DNA from: Candidatus Peregrinibacteria bacterium | Lineage (GTDB): Bacteria; Patescibacteriota; Gracilibacteria; UBA1369; UBA12463 | Assembly: GCA_016215735.1 (NCBI GenBank) | Contig: JACRIA010000003.1 | Span: 1 to 6,504 of the forward strand | Reading direction: 5' to 3' | DNA length: 6,504 bases | Shown: positions 1 through 5,581 of the stretch, in pieces | Position numbering within the stretch: position 1 is the stretch's first letter | Layout of the letters: each line of letters begins with the position of its first letter | Notes under the pieces: generated by a model | What the model was told of the DNA's origin: nothing | The model's database searches: none | Seen by the model: only the letters and a program-made list of their open reading frames with translations | Program-made: the position numbers and the translations under genes

Positions 1-10
1 CAAATTCACC

Positions 11-1309
11 ATGAAATACACATATCATAAAATCACGAATTACGAAGCCAAGGGCGAGATAAAAAAAGTTTTGCTTTTGTATTCCGGCGGACTGGATACC
101 TCGACAATGATTAAATGGATTCAGGAAAAATACAAAGCGGAACTTTATACACTTACTCTGAATATAGGACAGGCGGATGAAAACTTTGATGAAATAAAAA
201 CTAAAGCCTTGAAGCTTGGCGTTAAAAAGGCAATTATCTTGGATGCTCAGAAAGAATTCGCGGATTTCTATGTTGCGAAAGCTATTAAAGCAAATGCGGA
301 TTATGAGAACGGATATCATTTGTTTTGTCCGCTCGGCAGAGCTCTAATTTCCAAAAAAGCAGTTGAAATCGCGAAAAAAGAAAAAATTTCCGTGATTGCC
401 CACGGCGCTACAGGAAAAGGAAATGACCAGGTCAGATTCGATACCTATATCACAACTCTTGATCCTTCGATAAAAATTCTCGCCCCAGTCAGAGAATGGG
501 CGTTAACGAGAAATGAACAGATAGCGTATGCCAAAAAACATAACATTCCTTTGAAAGACCACAGCAAGCTTTATTCCTACGATCAAAATTTATGGGGAAT
601 ATCTGCTGAAGGCGGTGATATCGAAGATATCAAAGTTGTTCCTGATTTAAAAAAAATCCTTATTGATAATGAGTTGCCGGAAAAAACTTTTAATGAACCT
701 GCGATTATCACAATCGAATTTGAAGAAGGACTCCCTGTAAAACTCAACGGATATGAGCTTGATCTGATCAATATGATTAAGGCGCTGTCAAAACTTGGCG
801 CTGTGCACGGCATAGGAACGCTTTATTTTATTGAAGATAGAATCATTGGACTGAAAATCAGAGGAATTTATGAACAGCCTGCCGCTGAAATCATAATCAA
901 AGCTCACAAAGAATTGGAGAAAGTCGTGTCAACGAAAGAAGAATTGGATTTTAAAAAAATCGTTGACAATAAATGGGCGGATTTGTGCTATAGCGCGAAA
1001 TGGCATGAACCTTTGATTATTAATTTGAACAGTTTTATCGATAATCATAATAAAAAAGTGAACGGCAAAGTAAAATGCATGATTTTCAAAGGACAAGTTC
1101 ATGTTATCGCGATTGATTCGGAATATTCACTTTTGGATTCAGCGCTTTCTAGTTTTGATTCAAACGGATTCAATCAGCAGGCTTCGGCAGCGTTTATAGA
1201 ACATTATTCGCTTCAGCAAAAAACCGCGTATAAATTGGCCGCTAACAAACTTGGTACGGCCGAAAAGGCCTATGATCAATATTTATCTAAACAATTTAAT
1301 CAAAAATAA
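11..1309 (+). CDS. argG: Argininosuccinate synthase, divergent (432 aa)
   Basis: Argininosuccinate synthase condenses citrulline with aspartate using ATP, the next-to-last step of arginine synthesis, in the cytoplasm. Seen: the N-type ATP pyrophosphatase P-loop SGGLDTS at residues 25-31, the HGATGKGNDQVRF block at 131-143, YSYDQNLWGIS at 188-198 and FIEDR...IYEQP at 274-290. Compared from memory with human ASS1, the residues equivalent to Tyr87, Arg95, Thr119, Asn123, Asp124, Ser180, Ser189, Glu270 and Tyr282 are kept. The usual GTSLAR segment reads FCPLGR (105-110), replacing the Thr and Ser that contact the substrates. The usual GRxDxVENR reads GTLYFIEDR. The protein is slightly longer than the common ~400 aa because about 18 residues precede the first strand. 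Only 10 bases lie upstream, with no ribosome binding site in them, so promoter and start are not fully testable. The next gene starts one base after the stop. The family is certain; citrulline specificity is inferred. Confidence 0.93.
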   Translation: MKYTYHKITNYEAKGEIKKVLLLYSGGLDTSTMIKWIQEKYKAELYTLTLNIGQADENFDEIKTKALKLGVKKAIILDAQKEFADFYVAKAIKANADYENGYHLFCPLGRALISKKAVEIAKKEKISVIAHGATGKGNDQVRFDTYITTLDPSIKILAPVREWALTRNEQIAYAKKHNIPLKDHSKLYSYDQNLWGISAEGGDIEDIKVVPDLKKILIDNELPEKTFNEPAIITIEFEEGLPVKLNGYELDLINMIKALSKLGAVHGIGTLYFIEDRIIGLKIRGIYEQPAAEIIIKAHKELEKVVSTKEELDFKKIVDNKWADLCYSAKWHEPLIINLNSFIDNHNKKVNGKVKCMIFKGQVHVIAIDSEYSLLDSALSSFDSNGFNQQASAAFIEHYSLQQKTAYKLAANKLGTAEKAYDQYLSKQFNQK

Positions 1310-1310
1310 C

Positions 1311-1799
1311 ATGGAAAAAGAAAAAACATTAATAATGAATGGCGTTATGCTATCTGCAATAAAACCTTTCTTCAAGGAAAATATGCCGACATTGATGGGC
1401 GAATTTTTGAAAACGAATGGAATGAGCGATAAAACGAAAATAATGTCCGCAGATATAGCATCAAAATTGGCTAAAAGTTTACAGCAAGAAGCGATTGAGC
1501 TTCTTATTGACCCCGCGAATATGGCGCAAATTATCGAACAATTCGGCAATTGCTGTCATTTTCAGATAAGCGAGGCTGTAAAAAAGACAAACAGCAAATT
1601 GGCGCAAGAATGTATAAGCGATTTGCATGCGCTTGTTCCTTACTTGAAAGTAAACTTTGCCACGCATTTCGCTTCGAATCTTTTGGCGGTTATTTTGGTC
1701 AAAACAGACTCGAATGATCCTGCAAAAGAACAAACGGAAATAGAACAAATATCCGATGAAACCAATGAGCTGATGAAACAGTCTGCTGGCGGTATCTAA
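1311..1799 (+). CDS. Unrecognised small helical protein (162 aa)
   Basis: I do not recognise this protein. It is predicted from sequence to be almost entirely alpha-helical and cytoplasmic, with no signal peptide. Residues 15-130 alternate amphipathic stretches, including NCCHF at 80-84 and a hydrophobic segment near 122-130 (SNLLAVILV) too short and too isolated to call a membrane helix. The tail (133-162) is acidic and polar and ends in GGI. Three cysteines (81, 82, 101) and several histidines are present but form no clear metal motif. The ATG at 1311 is chosen over an in-frame GTG-like start at 1251, because the latter would lie inside argG; the ATG follows the argG TAA by a single base (TAACATG). 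That spacing suggests co-transcription and translation by ribosomes finishing argG. A terminator candidate follows at 1815. Confidence 0.75.
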   Translation: MEKEKTLIMNGVMLSAIKPFFKENMPTLMGEFLKTNGMSDKTKIMSADIASKLAKSLQQEAIELLIDPANMAQIIEQFGNCCHFQISEAVKKTNSKLAQECISDLHALVPYLKVNFATHFASNLLAVILVKTDSNDPAKEQTEIEQISDETNELMKQSAGGI

Positions 1800-1814
1800 A
1801 GCATAAGCCGCGTG

Positions 1815-1845
1815 AAGGGGCGTTGCAAAATTGTGCGCCCCTTTT
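1815..1845 (+). terminator. Stem-loop terminator candidate after argG pair
   Basis: AAGGGGCG (1815-1822) pairs perfectly with CGCCCCTT (1836-1843), giving an 8-bp GC-rich stem with a 13-base loop. It is followed by only a short T run (to 1845). It lies 16 bases after the stop of the 1311-1799 gene, as expected for an intrinsic terminator of the argG transcript. The short T tract is the weak point. Confidence 0.6.
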
Positions 1846-1855
1846 AGCAATATGC

Positions 1856-1884
1856 TTTACAAATCCTCTATTTTCCGCTAAACT
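1856..1884 (+). promoter_or_regulatory. Sigma70-like promoter candidate for the 2069 gene
   Basis: TTTACA (1856-1861) and TAAACT (1879-1884) are separated by 17 bases and match the TTGACA/TATAAT consensus at 5 and 4 positions. The site lies directly after the terminator and before the structured region. Transcription would begin near 1890, leaving a leader of about 180 bases before the ATG at 2069. This is a sequence match only. Confidence 0.42.
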
Positions 1885-1911
1885 AGAGTTGTCCATTAAT
1901 GAATTGCCTCC

Positions 1912-2007
1912 AACACGCCGTTCGCCGCACAGACCGTTGCCGCAGGCAACACAGGTCTACAGAAATAAGCTGTCGCGAAGCGACACCACAAGGCGAACAC
2001 AGGCGTT
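1912..2007. repeat. Nested inverted repeat with two GNA-triloop hairpins
   Basis: The outer stem is made by GTTCGCC (1920-1926) pairing with GGCGAAC (1992-1998). It continues outward, after an ACA bulge (1999-2001), with CGCC (1916-1919) on GGCG (2002-2005) and AA on TT. Inside sit two hairpins. The first is AGACC-GTTGCC (1931-1941), triloop GCA, then GGCAAC, an ACA bulge and GGTCT (to 1958). The second is TGTCGC (1971-1976), triloop GAA, then GCGACA (to 1985). The result is a three-way junction of about 96 bases, GC-rich against AT-rich surroundings. It may be an interspersed palindromic repeat or a structured RNA leader; the sequence alone does not decide. I do not recognise a named RNA family. 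Confidence 0.75.
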
Positions 2008-2017
2008 ATAAAATAAA

Positions 2018-2032
2018 TCCGCCGCAGGCGGA
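2018..2032. repeat. Short perfect palindrome, C-GCA-G triloop
   Basis: TCCGCC (2018-2023) pairs with GGCGGA (2027-2032) around a GCA triloop. It lies 10 bases downstream of the larger nested structure and has the same loop type and arm length as the hairpins inside it, so it probably belongs to the same element. It ends 36 bases before the ATG at 2069, and no T run follows, so it is not a convincing terminator. Confidence 0.7.
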
Positions 2033-2068
2033 AACCAAAGTTTTGATCTCTTATTAATATTTCTGTTT

Positions 2069-3355
2069 ATGCCGATTTCCTACAGTCTGCGTTATCAGAA
2101 GTCGAACCTGTTTCATAAGATTTTCATTGAAAAAGAAGGCGAGGCTGTGCTGTACGACAGAGGAATCCGCCTCAAAGGCAAAGGTGCGAACGATAAGGGC
2201 GAATTGATTAATTTTTCGGATATAAAAGAGCTTAGTTTGCGCGATGAAAGTTTGTCTTTTAATACTTTTACGAAAGATTTTTATACTTTAAGCCATGCTG
2301 GCACGATTTTTGAGGAGTTTATGCATGATTTTTTCAGATTCAGAAATGAATTTATAATCGGCGCGTTGTTTTTGAAGCAGGGAGATTTGATCGCAAGTTT
2401 TGACGGCGCTTTTGAAAGGACGAATCCGATTGGAAAAATTATAAATAAAGGTACGGCGAAAATCCGCATTTACAGCGATGGAATTGTTGTTGTGCCGGAG
2501 CTTAATGATGCTTTTCTGGTTCCGTTCGCATTTTTGCAAATGCATGATTTTGACGATGATGAATACACTTTCAAAACAGTGCTGGACAGCAATATAACAG
2601 TTGTTTTTTCAAAACTTGAAAATGATTATGAGGTTTTCCGTGAAAAAGTCGAAACTGCGATGGGCTTGTTTTATGACAAAATTCTCCGCGAAATGAGAAA
2701 TTATTTTACGGATTTTGGGCCGGATTTGCTTGTGAAATTGGTAAAGTTAATGGAGAACGGAAAAGCGATAAAGCTCAAGGATATCAAGAAAATTGACAAA
2801 GATCTGGCGCAGAAAATTATGGATACGATTATGCAAGATGAAATTTTAAAACAGTCGCTTGCGCCGATTATGAAAGAAGCTGATGATGAGCATACTTATG
2901 TCGGCATGCTGATTTTGAATGGGAAAAAAGATGTTTTGCGATTTACTATTATGTTTGCCCTGCCGGACAAAAATCTTGTTTCGTGCACAACAGGAAGTTA
3001 TGACGCTGATATCAAAAAAATAAACGACACCTTGTTTTTTAAAATAATTATGGAGCGCGGAAATCCGGAAGAAAAAATCGAGCATAAAATTTTGGAGATA
3101 AATCAGGCGCTTATTTTGCTCAATTTCGCATTAGATCCGATGTATAAGGATAAGCGGGAAATGCGCAGAAGCATCTACAAAATGGCGACACGTAAACTGC
3201 CGTTTCTGCGAATTTTGCGAAAATCTTTTGTGGCTTCTTTGCCAACGATTTTGCCGAATATTTTTCTGAAAAATTTGGATGCGGTTTATCAAAGAGCGCG
3301 GATTGTTTCAGAAGCTATGCCGACTGCGCAACGGCCCGAAAACGACGAAGAATAA
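2069..3355 (+). CDS. Unrecognised protein, probable tandem PH-like domains (428 aa)
   Basis: I do not recognise a named family. Two stretches look like repeats of one fold. Residues 24-100 contain a beta-rich part (EAVLYDRGIRLKGK, then INFSDIKELSLRD) ending in a helix FEEFMHDFFRFRNEF. Residues 128-210 show the same order: KIRIYSDGIVVV, VPFAFLQMHDF, ITVVFSKL, then the helix YEVFREKVETAMGLF. This strand-rich unit capped by one helix resembles PH-like domains, which bind lipids or proteins. A helical linker (215-270) leads to a further alpha/beta part (276-355) and a basic segment (359-388) rich in Arg and Lys. No signal peptide or clear membrane helix is present. The ATG at 2069 has no Shine-Dalgarno before it, and a structured leader precedes it. 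thioredoxin follows after 44 bases, so the two may be co-transcribed. The PH-like reading is an inference from pattern. Confidence 0.8.
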   Translation: MPISYSLRYQKSNLFHKIFIEKEGEAVLYDRGIRLKGKGANDKGELINFSDIKELSLRDESLSFNTFTKDFYTLSHAGTIFEEFMHDFFRFRNEFIIGALFLKQGDLIASFDGAFERTNPIGKIINKGTAKIRIYSDGIVVVPELNDAFLVPFAFLQMHDFDDDEYTFKTVLDSNITVVFSKLENDYEVFREKVETAMGLFYDKILREMRNYFTDFGPDLLVKLVKLMENGKAIKLKDIKKIDKDLAQKIMDTIMQDEILKQSLAPIMKEADDEHTYVGMLILNGKKDVLRFTIMFALPDKNLVSCTTGSYDADIKKINDTLFFKIIMERGNPEEKIEHKILEINQALILLNFALDPMYKDKREMRRSIYKMATRKLPFLRILRKSFVASLPTILPNIFLKNLDAVYQRARIVSEAMPTAQRPENDEE

Positions 3356-3399
3356 AATTCTATTGTTTTAAAAAGTTTGTTAATTTAAAATTGAACGGA

Positions 3400-3723
3400 A
3401 TGCCAGCAACACATTTTACAGATAGTAATTTTGAGAAAGATGTTATCGGCGCTAGCGCGCCGGTGATGGTTGATTTTTTCGCGACATGGTGCGGTCCGTG
3501 CAGAATGATGAGTCCGATTATCGATGAACTTGCGGATGAATATGCCGGAAAAATCAAAATAGGAAAAATGGATGTTGATGAAAGCCCGCAAATAAGCATG
3601 AAATTCGGAATTCAAAGCATTCCGACTCTGATATTTTTCAAAGACGGACAAGCGATGGACACGGTAATCGGCTTTCAATCAAAAGATCAGCTTAAAACAA
3701 AGCTTGAGGCGCTGTTAAAATAG
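3400..3723 (+). CDS. trxA: Thioredoxin (107 aa)
   Basis: Thioredoxin is a small cytoplasmic disulfide reductant that is recycled by thioredoxin reductase and serves enzymes such as ribonucleotide reductase. Seen: the active site WCGPC at residues 30-34, the buried aspartate in VDFFATWC (Asp25), the cis-proline in SIPT (Pro75), and a full-length fold ending in a C-terminal helix. The length equals the usual 105-110 residues. The ATG at 3400 is preferred; an in-frame TTG at 3391 would add only three residues, and neither has a clear ribosome binding site. There is no signal peptide, so a cytoplasmic rather than exported redox role is expected. The gene follows the 2069 gene closely and its last 9 bases overlap the 3' end of rnhA on the other strand. 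Confidence 0.95.
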   Translation: MPATHFTDSNFEKDVIGASAPVMVDFFATWCGPCRMMSPIIDELADEYAGKIKIGKMDVDESPQISMKFGIQSIPTLIFFKDGQAMDTVIGFQSKDQLKTKLEALLK

Positions 3724-4209
3724 TTTTTGCTGGGACTCCCAGTCGGATTTCGCGAGGGCGGGATTTTTATGGCTGAGTTTTTGCGCGAGCAAAGATTCTG
3801 AAATCGCGAGTTTATCGACTTCGTTGTTATATTTGTTGTCTGCGTGGCCTTCAACCCAAGTCCATTTTATTGTTTTGTTTTTGAGATGTTTATCTAACTG
3901 CGTCCATAAATCTTTGTTCTTTTTTCTCTTCCAGTTTTGCGTCAGAGATTGTATAAGAAGGTTTGAGTCGGAAAAAATTTCTGCCTTGTTGATGCTGGAC
4001 GCAGCTTTAGCGCTCGGCACTGTCTCCATCCATTTTAGCGCTTCAATAATCGCCATCATTTCCATGCGATTGTTTGTTGTGTATGGCTCGCGGCCTTTGA
4101 GGATTATTTTTTTAGCGCCGTCTAGAATGAGAACTGCCCAGCCGCCAGGGCCCGGATTTCCGATGCAGCTTCCGTCTGTGTAGATTTTGATTTCTTTCAT
4201 CTTCATCAT
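3715..4209 (-). CDS. rnhA: Ribonuclease HI (164 aa)
   Basis: RNase HI cuts the RNA strand of RNA-DNA hybrids, removing R-loops and primers, using two metal ions. Seen: the N-terminal IYTDGSCIGNPGPGGWA and all active-site residues, Asp12 (TDGS), Glu50 (NNRMEM), Asp81 (FSDSNLL), His122 (VEGHAD) and Asp132 (NEVDKLA). A basic helix region (NWKRKKNKDLW, 92-102) corresponds to the substrate-binding handle of the Escherichia coli enzyme. Length is slightly above the usual ~155 because of a polar C-terminal tail. Three ATGs lie at 4209, 4206 and 4200. GAGAGA (4215-4210) sits 9 bases before the third, so the true start may be 4200, giving MKEIKIYTDGS as in typical members. It follows the 4233-4796 gene after 23 bases and is probably the last gene of that operon. 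Confidence 0.96.
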   Translation of the reverse strand: MMKMKEIKIYTDGSCIGNPGPGGWAVLILDGAKKIILKGREPYTTNNRMEMMAIIEALKWMETVPSAKAASSINKAEIFSDSNLLIQSLTQNWKRKKNKDLWTQLDKHLKNKTIKWTWVEGHADNKYNNEVDKLAISESLLAQKLSHKNPALAKSDWESQQKLF

Positions 4210-4232
4210 TCTCTCACAAAACAGAGCTTTTT

Positions 4233-4796
4233 TTAATTCTTTGAAACTTTAACTTCTAATTCAGGAAAAGCTGATTCGAATTTTTTGATGCAATCTTGAT
4301 ATGAAACTCCTGATTTTTTCATCGAATTTGCAACAAATATTTTGAAAAGCCATTCATAAGATTCTTTTTGGTATAAATCGAGTGTTGTTTGCCAGCCAAT
4401 AACATCCGCGACAACTTTTAATTTGCTGACTGCGCTTACGTATTCTGGCGCGACAGTGTCGTTTGCTTTTACAGCGGCGATTAATTCCGCGATTGCTTCA
4501 GATTTAATGCCTTGTTGATGCGCTTTTTCGTGTTCAAGGGTGTGCTGCGCGAAAGTTAAATCCCGAAAAACAACCGGATCAACTGTGATTTTCATTGCTT
4601 CCATTTTGCCAACAATATTTCCGGGCAAAGTTTCAACATTAATTTCTTCTGCTTTTAATCCTGTTTTTATGAGCGCGATGCGCGCGTTTTTAATTTCGCG
4701 TTTATTTTGTTCGCGAAGAAATTCTTGGCGAATATTGGATTCTTTTTTATCATCGCCTTCATTGGTTTCTAGCCAGTCTAATAAGGTTGTTTGCAT
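4233..4796 (-). CDS. Unrecognised protein with HExxH zincin-like motif (187 aa)
   Basis: I cannot name the family. The striking feature is HEKAH at residues 89-93, a match to the HExxH zinc-binding motif of metallopeptidases, inside a predicted helix (TFAQHTLEHEKAHQQ). Further His85 and two glutamates, Glu100 and Glu104 in SEAIAEL, are possible third ligands, though closer than in thermolysin-like enzymes. Residues 1-50 are charged and helical. Residues 120-187 form hydrophobic and aromatic helices (VIGWQTTLDLYQKESYEWLFKIFV). No signal peptide or membrane segment is seen, so it should be cytoplasmic. It lies 21 bases after the 4818-5471 gene and 23 bases before rnhA, in one likely operon. No Shine-Dalgarno precedes the ATG. 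A five-residue motif can occur by chance, so peptidase activity is only a possibility. Confidence 0.75.
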   Translation of the reverse strand: MQTTLLDWLETNEGDDKKESNIRQEFLREQNKREIKNARIALIKTGLKAEEINVETLPGNIVGKMEAMKITVDPVVFRDLTFAQHTLEHEKAHQQGIKSEAIAELIAAVKANDTVAPEYVSAVSKLKVVADVIGWQTTLDLYQKESYEWLFKIFVANSMKKSGVSYQDCIKKFESAFPELEVKVSKN

Positions 4797-4817
4797 GTTT
4801 TATGTTTTGGTTCTTGT

Positions 4818-5471
4818 CTACTGTTCTTTTCTAAATTGCATTATTATCCGCATATTCCGCTCTTCGATGGTTTCGTTTACTTGTGCTTTGAATATTTGTG
4901 GTTTTTTGACAGTTGTTTTAGGTTTTTTTGGTCCTTGCGTTGGTTTATCTGATGTTCTAATTGATGTCACTGGAACCCTTTTCGCGGATGTGAATTTTTT
5001 GGCTCTTTCTGGCTCTTGATGATCTTCGCCTATTATTTTGCTGCGCTGAAATTCTACTTCTTTGTCTAAGCTTTTTATGAATTCTTTGAAATTTTTATAG
5101 CTCAGCTCTGTCTGGTTTTGCGCTAATGATAAACAATTTTCCGCCTGTTCCACAAAGGCTGGCTTTAAATATTCGCTTACCGCAATGATTTCTTCCAGTC
5201 GAGATATTATCTGTTCATTGTACTGTTTTAGCGCTTCATCTTTATCTTTTGCACGACTAAGATTATTTATAACAATTGGCAGTTGAGCGTCCACGGTCAA
5301 TATAATATTGTATTTCTCATGAGGCATAGGTTTTGGATCAAACGCGAGATTTTTTACATTTTTCGCGATGTTTTTCTGGGTTTCTTGAATCTCTGGATTA
5401 TTTGTTTTGTGTTTTTCGGCATTTACAGGCGGTTCTCCTGATAGTTGTTTTATTGTAGGCGAATTTTCCAT
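4818..5471 (-). CDS. Unrecognised Lys/Pro-rich helical protein (217 aa)
   Basis: I do not recognise this protein. Residues 1-50 are polar and probably disordered (SGEPPVNAEKHKTNNPEIQE). Residues 53-147 look helical and carry the best-structured part, including IILTVDAQLPIVINNL and a run of amphipathic helices up to EFQRSK. Residues 150-195 are basic and proline-rich (KPTQGPKKPKTTVKKP), a disordered linker that could touch nucleic acid or acidic proteins. The last 20 residues (NETIEERNMRIIMQF region) form a short amphipathic helix that could be a docking segment. There is no signal peptide or membrane helix. It is the first gene after the promoter at 5503-5530, with the HExxH protein and rnhA downstream. 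The start ATG has a short AT-rich leader of about 25 bases and no Shine-Dalgarno. Confidence 0.75.
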   Translation of the reverse strand: MENSPTIKQLSGEPPVNAEKHKTNNPEIQETQKNIAKNVKNLAFDPKPMPHEKYNIILTVDAQLPIVINNLSRAKDKDEALKQYNEQIISRLEEIIAVSEYLKPAFVEQAENCLSLAQNQTELSYKNFKEFIKSLDKEVEFQRSKIIGEDHQEPERAKKFTSAKRVPVTSIRTSDKPTQGPKKPKTTVKKPQIFKAQVNETIEERNMRIIMQFRKEQ

Positions 5472-5502
5472 AAAAAATTAGTTATATTGATATGGCTGAA
5501 AT

Positions 5503-5530
5503 ACTATATCACTGGCCTAGAACTTGTCAA
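5503..5530 (-). promoter_or_regulatory. Sigma70-like promoter of the three-gene operon
   Basis: Read on the minus strand, TTGACA (5530-5525) is a perfect -35 box and TATAGT (5508-5503) matches the -10 box at five of six positions, with a 16-base spacer. Transcription should start near 5496, about 25 bases before the ATG at 5471. It would drive the 4818-5471 gene, the HExxH gene and rnhA. Confidence 0.72.
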
Positions 5531-5533
5531 GGG

Positions 5534-5569
5534 TTTTATGAATTGCCATGTTATTGCATGGCCCTAAAA
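5534..5569 (-). terminator. Weak hairpin after argH
   Basis: GCCATG (5545-5550) pairs with CATGGC (5557-5562) around a 6-base loop. TTTTA (5534-5538) and TAAAA (5565-5569) can add an outer stem across an internal loop. It lies 13 bases or more past the argH stop and just upstream of the next promoter, the right place to end the argH transcript. No T run follows on the minus strand, so termination is uncertain. Confidence 0.33.
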
Positions 5570-5581
5570 TCTAAATTGTTC

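Noticed and set aside
1479..1850. Minus-strand open frame of 123 codons
   Set aside because: It is antisense to the 1311-1799 gene, which has the better start context and coupling to argG.
1912..2007. tRNA or tRNA-like gene
   Set aside because: The fold has only two internal hairpins with three-base loops, no anticodon arm with a 7-base loop and no T-loop GTTCRA box in the right place.
1823..2011. Plus-strand open frame of 62 codons through the gap
   Set aside because: It begins in the terminator loop with a TTG and runs through the palindromes; the Arg- and Pro-rich translation reflects the repeats and not a protein.
1912..2032. CRISPR array
   Set aside because: The palindromes differ in arm sequence and are unevenly spaced; there is no repeated unit with spacers.
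3363..3391. Promoter for trxA (TTGTTT, 17 bases, TAAAAT)
   Set aside because: The -35 match is poor and the -10 box would end 8 bases before the ATG; the AT-rich gap makes chance matches likely.
3824..4183. Plus-strand open frame of 119 codons
   Set aside because: It is fully antisense to rnhA, whose motifs and active-site residues are all present.
4540..5019. Plus-strand open frame of 159 codons, hydrophobic
   Set aside because: It lies opposite two minus-strand genes with a good promoter and tight operon spacing; its hydrophobic look is the usual complement of Lys- and Glu-rich coding sequence.
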